Shown here: positions 28,954 to 37,896 of the stretch, one piece after another | Layout of the letters: every line of letters starts with the position of its first letter | Numbering within the stretch: the stretch's first letter is position 1 | DNA from: Microbacterium maritypicum | Lineage (GTDB): Bacteria > Actinomycetota > Actinomycetes > Actinomycetales > Microbacteriaceae | DNA: 64,000 nucleotides | Direction of reading: 5' to 3' | Assembly: GCF_041529975.1 (NCBI RefSeq) | Contig: NZ_CP168030.1 | Location: forward strand, 1,674,001 to 1,738,000 | Position numbers and translations under genes: made by a program | The notes under the pieces: model-generated | Told to the model about the DNA's origin: nothing | Database searches by the model: none | What the model saw: the letters and a program-made list of their open reading frames with translations, nothing else

Positions 28954-29886
28954 ATGTCGAGCGACGAAACGCCGAACGTCCCGACGCCTCGCAATTCCCG
29001 CGAGGCCGTACGGGAGAAGGCTCAGAGAGTGCACGCCCAGCAGTCCAGGGCGCGTCTCATGCGACGGATCATCATCGGCGCGGTGGCGCTCGTCGCGGTG
29101 GGTGCGATCGGCACGGCGGTGACCCTCGCGGTGTCCTCCCAGGTCACCAAGCCGCGGCTCACGCCTACCGGCATGGAATCGGATGGCGTGGTCGTCACCG
29201 ACCTCGAGTCGTTCGCGGGAACCGGCGCGGTGCCGGAGACCCCGTCTCCTGAGTCGACCGACGCCGGCGAATCGGCCAGCCCGACGCCGGAGCCGACGGC
29301 GTCCGGAAAGGTTGACATCCACGTGTACGTCGACTACCTGTCGCCCGACGCCGGGGAGTTCGAGCGTGCAAACGCCCGACAGCTCGCCGGTTGGATCGGC
29401 GAGGACGCGGTCACGGTCAGCTATCACCCGGTCGCCCTGCTCACCGCCAGCTCCAACGGAACCAAGTACTCGCTCCGCTCGGCTGCCGCTGCGGCCTGCG
29501 TCGCCACGCACTCGCCTGCCCAGTTCTACGCGTTCAACCATGACCTGCTCGACGACCAGCCCGAGGTCGGCAGCGACGGCCTCTCCGACGAGGACCTCGC
29601 GAACCTCGCCGGTGCTGTCGGCGTCGACAACGCCAAGGCCGTGCGGTCGTGCATCGAGGACGGCGACTTCGTCGGCTGGGCGAAGGAGGCGACGACCCGC
29701 GCTCTGGACGGACCGCTCGCCGGCTCTGACGATCTGGTGCTGACGGCAGCGCCGATGATCGTCGCGAACGGCGAGGCCTACGTGGGCGCGCTGGACGACC
29801 CGGCCGAGTTCTCGCAGTTCGTGCTCAGCGTCGCGAGCGATGCCTCGCGTGCGACGTCGACGCCTTCGCCCACCACGACCCCGTAG
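28954..29886 (+). CDS. Membrane-anchored DsbA-fold protein lacking the CxxC cysteines
   Basis: This 310-residue protein has a cytoplasmic N-tail, one transmembrane helix (about 38-60), a Pro/Ser/Thr-rich linker (about 85-117), and a DsbA/thioredoxin-like domain from about residue 118. Where DsbA relatives have DFxCPxC, this protein has DYLSPDA (127-133), so both active-site cysteines are replaced. Two other cysteines lie near residues 180 and 234. It is therefore unlikely to be a thiol oxidase; a binding or scaffold role is possible. The ATG at 28954 follows AGAGGA. Confidence 0.78.
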   Translation: MSSDETPNVPTPRNSREAVREKAQRVHAQQSRARLMRRIIIGAVALVAVGAIGTAVTLAVSSQVTKPRLTPTGMESDGVVVTDLESFAGTGAVPETPSPESTDAGESASPTPEPTASGKVDIHVYVDYLSPDAGEFERANARQLAGWIGEDAVTVSYHPVALLTASSNGTKYSLRSAAAAACVATHSPAQFYAFNHDLLDDQPEVGSDGLSDEDLANLAGAVGVDNAKAVRSCIEDGDFVGWAKEATTRALDGPLAGSDDLVLTAAPMIVANGEAYVGALDDPAEFSQFVLSVASDASRATSTPSPTTTP

Positions 29887-29927
29887 GTCGAAGCCGGGTC
29901 GATGCCATCGCTAAGCTGGTGGCATCC

Positions 29928-30000
29928 GCCGACTTGGCGCAATTGGTAGCGCACCGTACTTGTAATACGGGGGTTACGGGTTCGAGTCCCGTAGTCGGCT
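29928..30000 (+). tRNA. tRNA-Thr (anticodon TGT)
   Basis: A complete cloverleaf is visible: acceptor arm GCCGACT (29928-29934) with AGTCGGC (29993-29999), anticodon stem CCGTA/TACGG with loop CTTGTAA (anticodon TGT at 29961-29963), and a T-arm with GGTTCGAGTCC. The discriminator is T30000. The CCA end is not encoded. Confidence 0.95.
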
Positions 30001-30034
30001 CTTCAATCCCTCACGAGAGTGGGGATCCGCGGAT

Positions 30035-30358
30035 TCAGTTCTCAGCGGCGATCTCGGGTGCGTCCAGCACCTCGTCGATGAGGCTGATGCCGCCCGTGGA
30101 ACTCGCGGACTGCATCAGGTCCTGGATCCATTTCGGATTCAGCTGCGGCGCCTCCGGCTCGTCGAAGGTGAAGCGGAGCGGTATCGACGGGTGCAGCCAG
30201 ATCGTCGACCGTCCCATGGGCTGCCCTTCAGGGTGCCGCCACGAAAGAGTGAAACTCTCGTTGCGTCGGAGCTTCGTCGCGATGACGACCTTCAGATGCG
30301 CGAGTGCGCGGTCCTCGATGTGGATCTCGTCACCGCTGCCGTACTGGATCGTGCCCAT
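30035..30358 (-). CDS. DUF7882 family small protein
   Basis: This 107-residue protein begins with MGTIQYGSGDEIHIEDRALAHLKVVI and contains SFTLSW and STIWLHPSIPLRFTF, the pattern of a family common in Microbacteriaceae. Members are often labelled ATP-dependent DNA ligase, but no nucleotidyltransferase motif (KxDG) is present. The function is unknown. TATCGT lies six bases before the ATG. Confidence 0.7.
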   Translation of the reverse strand: MGTIQYGSGDEIHIEDRALAHLKVVIATKLRRNESFTLSWRHPEGQPMGRSTIWLHPSIPLRFTFDEPEAPQLNPKWIQDLMQSASSTGGISLIDEVLDAPEIAAEN

Positions 30359-30523
30359 GCGAGAACGATAGTCGCCCCATGCGGATGGGCCGAATCCCTG
30401 TGCCCGCGCCGATGCGGAGGGTGCGACCCTGAAAACACATTCCGATGTATCGCCTCAGTCGATGATATGTTACACATCAGGCAGGTTTCCTGGTGTGCCT
30501 CTAGACCGTGCCAGGTAGAAGAC

Positions 30524-30560
30524 GCGCAGGTGGCCGCCTCCCCGCTCCGGCCACCTGCGC
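30524..30560 (+). promoter_or_regulatory. Stable hairpin in the ppk2 upstream region
   Basis: GCGCAGGTGGCCG (30524-30536) and its perfect complement (30548-30560) form a 13-bp stem 50 bases before the ppk2 start, followed by TTGCCTGCTTGG. It may be an attenuator in the ppk2 leader or a terminator of an unseen upstream transcript. Apart from this, the 250-bp gap between 30359 and 30609 shows only a possible TATGTT -10 at 30466. Confidence 0.5.
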
Positions 30561-30609
30561 TTGCCTGCTTGGTTTCGGGGATCCAGACAGCAAGGGAGAG
30601 GGCGACATC

Positions 30610-31467
30610 TTGAGCAGTGCACCCGATACGGCGACGGTCACTCCGGAGTGGCAGCACGACTACCCGTACGCGAAGAAGCTCTCCACGGCGGAGTACGAAC
30701 GAGAGAAGCGGTTGCTGCAGATCGAGCTCCTGAAGCTCCAGTCGCACATCAAGCACTCCTCCGATCGCTTGCTCATCCTGTTCGAAGGACGCGACGCGGC
30801 GGGGAAGGGCGGGGCGATCAAGCGCTTCATGGAGCACCTGAACCCTCGAGGAGCCCGGGTCGTCGCGCTCGACAAGCCGACGGATGCCGAGCGTACGCAG
30901 TGGTATTTCCAGCGCTACATCGCGCACCTGCCTTCGGGCGGCGAGATCGTGATGATGGACCGCTCCTGGTACAACCGCGCCGGCGTCGAACGGGTCATGG
31001 GGTACTGCTCATCGGCCGAGTACGAAGAATTCATGCAGACCGCTCCGCAGTTCGAGCGGATGATCGTAGGGTCGGGCATCCGCCTCATCAAGCTGTGGTT
31101 CTCGGTCGGAGAGGCCGAACAGCGACGCCGGTTCAGGCGCCGTAGCGAGGATCCCGTCAAGCAGTGGAAGCTGAGCCCCACGGACCTCGCCAGCATCGAC
31201 CGCTGGGCGGACTACACGGCGGCGAAGGAAGCGATGTTCTTTCACACGGACACGCCGACCGAGCCCTGGATCGTCATCAAGTCGAACGACAAGAAACGAG
31301 CTCGGCTCGAGGCGATGAGGTGCGTCCTCGCCCGATTCGACTACCCCGGCAAAGATCCCCTGGTCGCTCACGCCCCGGACACGCGGCTCGTCGGGCGGCC
31401 CTCCCAGATCTACGACGAGGGCGAGACGCCCAGAATCGATTCCTCCCCTGCCGACCACGAAAAGTGA
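30610..31467 (+). CDS. ppk2: Polyphosphate kinase 2
   Basis: This 285-residue PPK2 enzyme has Walker A GRDAAGKGG (60-68), the lid/Walker B region MMDRSWYNRAGVERVMG and a second basic segment RRFRRRSEDPVKQWKLSP. It moves phosphate between polyphosphate and nucleotides (class I type by length). There is no ATG before residue 82. The TTG at 30610 was chosen because GGAGAGG lies eight bases upstream and MSSAPDTATVTPEW fits the family. Confidence 0.88.
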   Translation: MSSAPDTATVTPEWQHDYPYAKKLSTAEYEREKRLLQIELLKLQSHIKHSSDRLLILFEGRDAAGKGGAIKRFMEHLNPRGARVVALDKPTDAERTQWYFQRYIAHLPSGGEIVMMDRSWYNRAGVERVMGYCSSAEYEEFMQTAPQFERMIVGSGIRLIKLWFSVGEAEQRRRFRRRSEDPVKQWKLSPTDLASIDRWADYTAAKEAMFFHTDTPTEPWIVIKSNDKKRARLEAMRCVLARFDYPGKDPLVAHAPDTRLVGRPSQIYDEGETPRIDSSPADHEK

Positions 31468-31512
31468 CGTCATCCGGGAATGCGCGAAGACCGATCCGCG
31501 GTTGTCTTCGTC

Positions 31513-32466
31513 ATGACTCGTATCGGCACCAGTGATCTTGACGTCCTCTCGCTCGCGCTCGGCGGCAACGTGTTCGGTTGGACAGCCGATCGCGATGCGT
31601 CGTTCGCGGTGCTCGATGCATTTGTGGACGGGGGCGGGGACTTCGTCGACACGGCCGATTCGTACAGCTCCTGGGTGCCGGGCAACGACGGTGGCGAGAG
31701 CGAGACGATAATCGGTGAGTGGCTCGCATCCCGCAAGCCATCCGGTGTCGTCGTCGCGACGAAGGTGAGCCAGCACCCGCAGTTCCGCGGCCTCTCCGGG
31801 GCGAATGTGCGAAAGGCGGCCGAGGCCTCGCTCCGGCGTCTCGGCGCCGATGAGATCGACCTGTACTACGCGCACTTCGATGATGACACCGTTCCACTGG
31901 AAGAGACCGTCGCCGCGTTCGGACAGCTCGTCGAGGATGGCCTGGTGCGTCACGTGGCGGTATCGAACTACTCCGCCGAACGCATCAGAGAGTGGATCGA
32001 GATCGCGCGTCGCACGGGCGTCGCTGCGCCGGTCGCCGTTCAGCCCCACTACAACCTCGTTCATCGCAATGAGGTCGAGGACACCATCATCCCGGTCGCC
32101 GAAGAGTTCGAGCTCGGGCTCGTGCCCTACTACGCGTTGGCGAGCGGATTCCTGACCGGCAAGTACCGCTCGACCGATGTCGCGGGGCAGGACTCCCCGC
32201 GTGCGCAGGGTGCCGCGAAGTACGCGACCGAGGCGGGCCTGCGCGTCATCGATGCGCTCGAGCAGATCGCCGACGCCCACGGCGTGTCGATCGCCGCGAC
32301 GTCACTCGCCTGGTTGCGGGCGCAGCCGACCGTGGTCGCGCCGATCGCGAGTGCTCGCACGGTCGCGCAGGTGCCCGACCTTCTGGCGGGTGCTCGCCTC
32401 GAACTCTCCACCGACGAGGTGGGGCTGCTCGATCGGGTCTCTGAATGGACCCCCGCCGGCGCCTGA
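31513..32466 (+). CDS. Aldo/keto reductase
   Basis: This protein of about 317 residues is a TIM-barrel aldo/keto reductase. It starts IGTSDLDVLSLALGGNVFGW and has the catalytic DTADSYSSW (Asp and Tyr) and KVSQHP (Lys), with the NADPH-binding end ASARTVAQVPDLL. The substrate is unknown. An in-frame ATG at 31480 would add 11 residues; ATG 31513 matches the usual family start. Confidence 0.83.
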   Translation: MTRIGTSDLDVLSLALGGNVFGWTADRDASFAVLDAFVDGGGDFVDTADSYSSWVPGNDGGESETIIGEWLASRKPSGVVVATKVSQHPQFRGLSGANVRKAAEASLRRLGADEIDLYYAHFDDDTVPLEETVAAFGQLVEDGLVRHVAVSNYSAERIREWIEIARRTGVAAPVAVQPHYNLVHRNEVEDTIIPVAEEFELGLVPYYALASGFLTGKYRSTDVAGQDSPRAQGAAKYATEAGLRVIDALEQIADAHGVSIAATSLAWLRAQPTVVAPIASARTVAQVPDLLAGARLELSTDEVGLLDRVSEWTPAGA

Positions 32467-32470
32467 GGCC

Positions 32471-33154
32471 TCAGGTCTCGTTTCCGACGAGGCCGAGTCT
32501 GTGCGCGAGGATCACGGCGTGGATGCGATCGCGCGCGTGGAGCTTCGCCAGCACCCGACCGACGTGCGTCTTCACGGTGGATTCGCCGACGTAGAGGGCG
32601 TGGGCGATCTCGGCGTTGGTCAGCCCGCGTCCGATCGCGAGGAATACGTCTCTCTCGCGTTCGGTGAGCGAGTCCAGCGCCGCGCTCTCCGCGGCATCCG
32701 GTGTCGGGGAGGACGAGGCGCTGAGCTGCGGGGTCACGTGCTCGAGGAGCATCCGCGTGATCCGGGGAGAGAGCGCGGCATCGCCACGGTGTACGGCGTG
32801 GACGGCGGAGATCATCTCGTGACGCTGAGCGTCCTTGAGGAGGAAGCCGCTGGCACCGGCACGGATGGCGCCGAAGGCGTATTCGTCGAGGTCGAACGTG
32901 GTCAGCACGAGCACTTTCGTCTGAGGGCGATCCCGCACGATGGTCTCGGTGGCAGCGATGCCGTCCAGCTCCGGCATGCGGATGTCCATGAGCACCAGGT
33001 CGGGTGCGAGTGCGGCGCTCTGCGCGATCGCCGCCCGCCCGTCGCCGGCCTCACCGACCACGACGATGTCGCTCTCCGCTTCGAGGACCATCCGGAACCC
33101 GACGCGAATCAACTCCTGGTCGTCCACCAGAAGCACCCTGATCGCATCCGTCAT
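32471..33154 (-). CDS. NarL/LuxR-family response regulator
   Basis: This 227-residue regulator has a receiver domain with DDQ (11-13), Asp57 and the LLKDA lysine, and a LuxR helix-turn-helix (about 160-220) with LTERERDVFLAIGRGLTNAEIA. Its ATG overlaps the kinase stop. It is the last gene of a four-gene operon (ABC ATPase, permease, kinase, regulator), a layout typical of systems responding to cell-envelope stress or peptide antibiotics. Confidence 0.85.
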   Translation of the reverse strand: MTDAIRVLLVDDQELIRVGFRMVLEAESDIVVVGEAGDGRAAIAQSAALAPDLVLMDIRMPELDGIAATETIVRDRPQTKVLVLTTFDLDEYAFGAIRAGASGFLLKDAQRHEMISAVHAVHRGDAALSPRITRMLLEHVTPQLSASSSPTPDAAESAALDSLTERERDVFLAIGRGLTNAEIAHALYVGESTVKTHVGRVLAKLHARDRIHAVILAHRLGLVGNET

Positions 33155-34425
33155 CCGTCGTCCTCCGTCGATTCGTCTTGTGGGACGGGGGCAGCCGCCT
33201 TCGTCGGCAGCACAGCGCGCAGAACCCATCGTCCCCCGTCGGTCGGCGCGGACTCCACGCTTCCCTGCACGTGAGCGGCGCGCTCGGCGAGTCCGCGCAA
33301 CCCGAAACCTTCGGTCCCGATGCCACCGGTCGCGCCGTCGTTGACGATGTCGATCGTCACGGAGTCCGGTGTGTACTCCAGCCGCACAGTGATGGCCGAC
33401 GCGGTCGGGGCATGTCGCATCGCGTTCGTCACGCCCTCCTGCACGATCCGCCCGATCGCGTGGGCGACGGCGGGGGAGACCTCGGCCTGCCCCGCGACCG
33501 TGAGCGTCGCGGGGTATCCGGCGCGCTGCGCCGCCTCGACCGTGTCGCGCGGCGGCGCGGGCTTCATGGGTGCCAGGGGCAGCGGAGAGTCGTCATCCCG
33601 CAGCACACCGAGCATGGATCGCATCTCGGTCAGGGCAGCACGAGCGGTGTCGGCCGTGTGGATCGCCGCTCTGCGTGCCTGCTCGCGGTCGGGCGTCGCG
33701 GCGGCACCCTCGGAAAGCGCCACGATCACCGTCAGCGAGTGGGAGACGATGTCGTGCATCTCCCGAGCGATTCGGGCCCGTTCGGATGCGGCGGCGAGCT
33801 GCGCCTGCTGGTCACGCTCGACGAGCAGCTGCCGCGAGCGATCGATGACGGCCGACAGATAGCGCTTGCGGCCGCCGACGTTGACGCCGATGAGTGTGCC
33901 GATCAGACCGAGCACGATGTAGCTGAGCGCGGTGTCGAGTCCGTTCTGCATCACGATCACGCCGGTGAGCATCAGGAGCCCGCTGAGCAGGAGGAACCAC
34001 ACCGCGCCGATTCCGTAAGAGGTCCAGGCGGTGCGTGACGACCGGTAGACGGCGAGACCGTAACAGGCGACGAGTAGCAGGATGGTGCCACTGGACGGCC
34101 CGCTGAACAGACTGGCCGTCCCCAGGATCATGGCCGCGAAGAAGGGAACGAGCGGCGCCCGCCGTCGCCACAGCAGTGTGCTGCACGCCACGACGACCAT
34201 GGCCACGGTGGCGATGTTGAGCGCGATGTAGGCGGATTCAGGGACGGACTCATCGACGAACCGACCCGCCGGGGCGAGCGAGAGGAACAGGCAGAACAAC
34301 GTCAGCAGGACGTCGGCGAACACCGGATGACGGGCCCAGTATCTGCGGAAGAGGCCCGGCGCACGCGGGAGCCGCAGCTCCTCGTCCTCTCGGATCGAGT
34401 CGCTGCGGCTTCGCGTTCTGCTCAC
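33151..34425 (-). CDS. Sensor histidine kinase (HisKA_3, LiaS/DesK-like)
   Basis: This 424-residue kinase has about five or six transmembrane segments (about 35-185) and no large outer domain. The HisKA_3 dimerisation helix has the phospho-His in REMHDIVSHS (His224), and the HATPase has EGVTNAMRHA and GFGLRGLAER. The GTG at 34425 follows the permease stop by 10 bases, with TAAAGT seven bases upstream. It pairs with the coupled LuxR-type regulator. Confidence 0.82.
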   Translation of the reverse strand: MSRTRSRSDSIREDEELRLPRAPGLFRRYWARHPVFADVLLTLFCLFLSLAPAGRFVDESVPESAYIALNIATVAMVVVACSTLLWRRRAPLVPFFAAMILGTASLFSGPSSGTILLLVACYGLAVYRSSRTAWTSYGIGAVWFLLLSGLLMLTGVIVMQNGLDTALSYIVLGLIGTLIGVNVGGRKRYLSAVIDRSRQLLVERDQQAQLAAASERARIAREMHDIVSHSLTVIVALSEGAAATPDREQARRAAIHTADTARAALTEMRSMLGVLRDDDSPLPLAPMKPAPPRDTVEAAQRAGYPATLTVAGQAEVSPAVAHAIGRIVQEGVTNAMRHAPTASAITVRLEYTPDSVTIDIVNDGATGGIGTEGFGLRGLAERAAHVQGSVESAPTDGGRWVLRAVLPTKAAAPVPQDESTEDDG

Positions 34426-34435
34426 AGGGGGGACT

Positions 34436-35251
34436 TTACGCGTCGCGGGTGCGCAGCACGCCCCACGCGACGAGGGCACCGCCGGCGACCCAGCAAGCCA
34501 GAGTCAGGAACGCGACCGGGGCATCGAGTGTCGCGCCGTCGCTCGGCAGGATCGCGCTCTGCGCAGCTGCTACGGGCAGGTAGGCGGATGCGTCGATGAC
34601 CCATGCCCACGCCTCGCCGGCGAATGAGAAGAAGTTCGCCACGATCGGCAGGACGAACAGGACGCCGACGGTTGCCGCGATGGCTCCGGCCCCCGAACGC
34701 AGGATGAACCCGAAGGCGACTCCGATCAGGGCGAACACCGCCATGGCGAGGGAGGATACGACGATGGGCAGGAACGACGCGGCCGGGTCCGACCAATCGA
34801 TGCTCTGATCCCGCGGCGCCACGATGAGCGAGACCGCGACGGCCGCGAGACCGAAGATCACCAGGGAAGACAGGAACATGAAGACCGCGAGCACGGTCGA
34901 CTTGGCCGCCAGCACCGATCCGCGGATCGGGTTCGCGGTGAGCGTCGAACGGATCATCCCGGTCGAGTACTCGCCCGTCACGGAGATCGCACCGATGATG
35001 CCGGCGAGCAGCATCGTGAACTGGATCGGCATGACGACGGCCTGGATCGGCTCGAACCCCGGCATGTCGACCGCCTGTGCGATCAGCACGGAGATCCCGA
35101 TGGTGAGGGCCGCGGCGATGCCGATGGACCACCACGTCGAGCGGAGGGTGGCGAGCTTGATCCATTCGCCGCGTAGGGCGCGGACGAAGGTCAGCCGGCG
35201 ACCGGTGTCGACTCGCGGCCGCGCGGGCGCGGGTGCCTGTGTCGTGGTCAT
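34436..35251 (-). CDS. ABC-2 type transporter permease
   Basis: This 271-residue membrane protein has six hydrophobic segments. The first is preceded by RALRGEWIKLATLRSTWW, the usual ABC-2 permease start, and EYSTGMIRSTLTANPIR follows the second helix. Its start overlaps the ATPase stop by ATGA. It probably exports a peptide, lipid or antibiotic together with the ATPase. Confidence 0.85.
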   Translation of the reverse strand: MTTTQAPAPARPRVDTGRRLTFVRALRGEWIKLATLRSTWWSIGIAAALTIGISVLIAQAVDMPGFEPIQAVVMPIQFTMLLAGIIGAISVTGEYSTGMIRSTLTANPIRGSVLAAKSTVLAVFMFLSSLVIFGLAAVAVSLIVAPRDQSIDWSDPAASFLPIVVSSLAMAVFALIGVAFGFILRSGAGAIAATVGVLFVLPIVANFFSFAGEAWAWVIDASAYLPVAAAQSAILPSDGATLDAPVAFLTLACWVAGGALVAWGVLRTRDA

Positions 35252-36159
35252 GAGATCTCCTTGGTGCGGTACTCGACGGAGTCGCCGGTGAGGGCGAGGT
35301 AGGCGTCTTCGAGCGATCCGGTGGTGGGGGTGAGTTCGTGCAGCGGGATGCCGCGGTCCGCGGCGAGATCGCCGATGCGGGCGGCGGGGAGACCCACGAT
35401 GTCGAGGAGGTCGGGAGCCGAGCTCACGATCTCCACACCCGGGCCGCCGACGACCGTGGCGAGATCGGTGGGTCGCGGGGTGCGCACACGCACGGTGTTC
35501 TGCGTCCAGGAGCGCACGAGTTCGGCCAGCGGAGCATCCGCCAGCACGCGTCCGCGCCCCATCACGATGACATGGTCGGCGGTCTGCGCCATCTCGCTCA
35601 TCAGGTGGCTCGACAGGAGCACGGTGCGGCCCTCGGAGGCCGCGTGCCGGACGAACTGACGCACCCAGCGGACGCCCTCGGGGTCGAGGCCGTTGACGGG
35701 CTCGTCGAGGATGAGCGTGTGGGGGTCACCGAGCAGCGCCGAGGCGATCCCGAGGCGCTGGCCCATTCCGAGCGAGAACTTCCCGGCCCGCTTGCGGGCC
35801 ACCGACCCGATGCCCGCGAGGTCGATGACCTCGTCGACGCGGGAGGAGGGGATCCCGTGGGTCGCCGCCATCGCCCGAAGGTGATTGCGTGCCGTCCGCC
35901 CGGTGTGCACGGCCTTCGCGTCGAGAAGGACGCCGACCTCGGTGAGCGGCGCGCGAAGCTTGCGGTACTCGCGACCGGCGATCTCGGCGCGTCCGGACGT
36001 CGGCCGGTCGAGGCCCACGATCATTCGCATCGTGGTCGACTTGCCGGCACCGTTCGGACCGAGGAAGCCGGTGACGCTACCCGGCTTGACGGTGAACGAC
36101 ACGTCATCGACGGCCGTCTTGTCTCCGAACCTCTTCGTGAGGCCTTCTGCTGTGATCAT
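35248..36159 (-). CDS. ABC transporter ATP-binding protein (multidrug/bacitracin type)
   Basis: This 303-residue ATPase has Walker A GPNGAGKST (35-43), signature SLGMGQRLG (Q-rich LSxGQ variant), Walker B TLILDEP and the switch-region SSHLMSEM. The C-terminal 80 residues are the extension found in BcrA/DrrA-like exporters. TAGCGT lies seven bases before the ATG, so the operon promoter is probably here. Confidence 0.87.
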   Translation of the reverse strand: MITAEGLTKRFGDKTAVDDVSFTVKPGSVTGFLGPNGAGKSTTMRMIVGLDRPTSGRAEIAGREYRKLRAPLTEVGVLLDAKAVHTGRTARNHLRAMAATHGIPSSRVDEVIDLAGIGSVARKRAGKFSLGMGQRLGIASALLGDPHTLILDEPVNGLDPEGVRWVRQFVRHAASEGRTVLLSSHLMSEMAQTADHVIVMGRGRVLADAPLAELVRSWTQNTVRVRTPRPTDLATVVGGPGVEIVSSAPDLLDIVGLPAARIGDLAADRGIPLHELTPTTGSLEDAYLALTGDSVEYRTKEIS

Positions 36160-36252
36160 GTGGACAACGCTACGGAGCGTCGGGCCGCCGCGCGTCCTCC
36201 CTAGGTACCGTCCTCCGGAGCAGGATGTCCTCCCCGCGGCGGATGGATCGGC

Positions 36253-36879
36253 TCAGGAACGGGGACGGGCGTGGACCCGTGCGGCCATCTCGTCGGAGGC
36301 GAGGATCGCCTCGTCGATGATCTCCCTCGACGGCGGCGCCGTCAGCCAATCGTGACTCAGCGAGGCCGGGACGAGCAGCGGCATGCGATCGTGCAGATCG
36401 ACGAGGTGGTCGGGGGCGGGGCGCATCACGATCGAGTAGCACGTGTACCACTCGCCGTCAGCGGTGCGACCCCGCTGTGTGACCGCCGCCATGCCGAAGA
36501 GCGTGCCCTCGTCGATGAGGAACTCGTTCCACTGGCGCGACGGCTTCTGCATCTCGTACCAGCTCGTCGCGGGGACGATCGCCCGCGACTTCGCTCCGCC
36601 CGGGCGCTCCTGCAGGCGCTCGGATCGCGTGTTGATCGAGGGGAACTTCGCCGGCTCACCGTTCACGAGAAAGCCCCACCACGCGGGTTCCAATGTGGGA
36701 GCGGCATCGGGCTGCACGATCACCGGGTTGAGGTTGCGGAGGTTCTTCCCCGTCGGACGGATGGTCTCACCCGCGTTCCCCTCCGCCCAGACACGCAGGC
36801 CCTCGAGCACCGCATCGTCGGCGGCGGCGAGGACTTCCGCATCGGTGAACCGGGGATCGAGACCGTAGCTCGCGCACAT
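36253..36879 (-). CDS. SRAP (HMCES/YedK-like) abasic-site protein
   Basis: This 208-residue protein has catalytic Cys2 after Met removal (MCASYG), Asn in SINTRSERL, the active Glu in SWYEMQKPSRQW and His in LHDRMPLLV. SRAP proteins crosslink to abasic sites in single-stranded DNA and so protect replication forks. TACGCT lies six bases before the ATG at 36879. It is divergent from a transporter gene. Confidence 0.88.
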   Translation of the reverse strand: MCASYGLDPRFTDAEVLAAADDAVLEGLRVWAEGNAGETIRPTGKNLRNLNPVIVQPDAAPTLEPAWWGFLVNGEPAKFPSINTRSERLQERPGGAKSRAIVPATSWYEMQKPSRQWNEFLIDEGTLFGMAAVTQRGRTADGEWYTCYSIVMRPAPDHLVDLHDRMPLLVPASLSHDWLTAPPSREIIDEAILASDEMAARVHARPRS

Positions 36880-36950
36880 GCCGTCAGCGTAGCCCCGGCC
36901 GCCGACATCCGTCACGCCACGGCGGGCTGGGGCTCCGATAAGGTCGACGG

Positions 36951-37892
36951 GTGCCAGAAACCCGTCGACTCCCCGCACCCCTGGCACTCGGCGGGGCCGT
37001 CGCGATCGGAGTCATGACGGCGATCCAGGCCCGGATCAACGGCGTTCTCGGGGTGCGCGTCGATGACGGCATCGTGGCGGGCCTCCTCTCGTTCTCGGTA
37101 GGCCTGCTCGCACTGGTCGCCGTGATCTGCTGCATCCCCTCCGCCCGGCGGGGAGTGGGACGCCTCTGGAGCGGCATCCGACGCCACACGATCCCGTTCT
37201 GGATGCTGCTGGGCGGGGCGTGCGGAGCCCTCACCGTGTCCACCCAGGGGCTGACCGCCGGGGTCCTCGGCGTCTCGCTGTTCAGCGTCGGCGTCGTCGC
37301 GGGCCAGACCCTGCACGGACTCGTGCTCGATCGGATCGGGTTCGGCCCTGCGGGCGTGGTTGCGGTCACCCCCGGCCGGGTCTCCGGCGGCGTTCTCGCG
37401 CTCGCCGCGGTCGGCATCTCGTTGTCGGGCGATGTGCTCGCCACCGCCCCGCTGTGGATGCTGCTGCTGCCGTTCGCCGCCGGAGTCGGAATCGCGTGGC
37501 AGGCGGCCACGAACGGTCGCCTTTCGCAGCGTGTGCAGTCGCCGCTCGCCGCGACTCTGATGAGCTTCATCACCGGCACCGTCATCCTGCTGCTCGCGGC
37601 CGGGACGAGCATCGCCTTCCGCGGGATGCCCGATGCGCTCCCCGTCGAGCCGTGGCTGTACCTGGGCGGGTTCCTCGGCGCGGCCTACATCCTGCTCGGC
37701 GCGTTCATCGTCGCGCACACCGGTGTGCTCCTGATGGGGCTGGGCTCCGTGCTCGGGCAGCTCGTGACGTCGGTCGTGATCGACCTGATCTGGCCTCCGG
37801 CAGCAGGACCGGCCCTCTGGCAGGTCATCGCCATGGTCGTCGTCGCGGTGGCGTCCGTGATCGTCGCCGTTCCGCGAAGACGCCGCCGCTGA
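36951..37892 (+). CDS. DMT superfamily transporter of the YdcZ/DUF606 type
   Basis: This 313-residue membrane protein has ten hydrophobic helices in two related halves, each opening with a Gly-rich segment (AIGVMTAIQARINGVLG and AAGVGIAWQAATNGRLS). The substrate is unknown. TAAGGT lies six bases before the GTG start. It ends four bases from the convergent nitroreductase gene. Confidence 0.8.
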   Translation: MPETRRLPAPLALGGAVAIGVMTAIQARINGVLGVRVDDGIVAGLLSFSVGLLALVAVICCIPSARRGVGRLWSGIRRHTIPFWMLLGGACGALTVSTQGLTAGVLGVSLFSVGVVAGQTLHGLVLDRIGFGPAGVVAVTPGRVSGGVLALAAVGISLSGDVLATAPLWMLLLPFAAGVGIAWQAATNGRLSQRVQSPLAATLMSFITGTVILLLAAGTSIAFRGMPDALPVEPWLYLGGFLGAAYILLGAFIVAHTGVLLMGLGSVLGQLVTSVVIDLIWPPAAGPALWQVIAMVVVAVASVIVAVPRRRRR

Positions 37893-37896
37893 CGCG

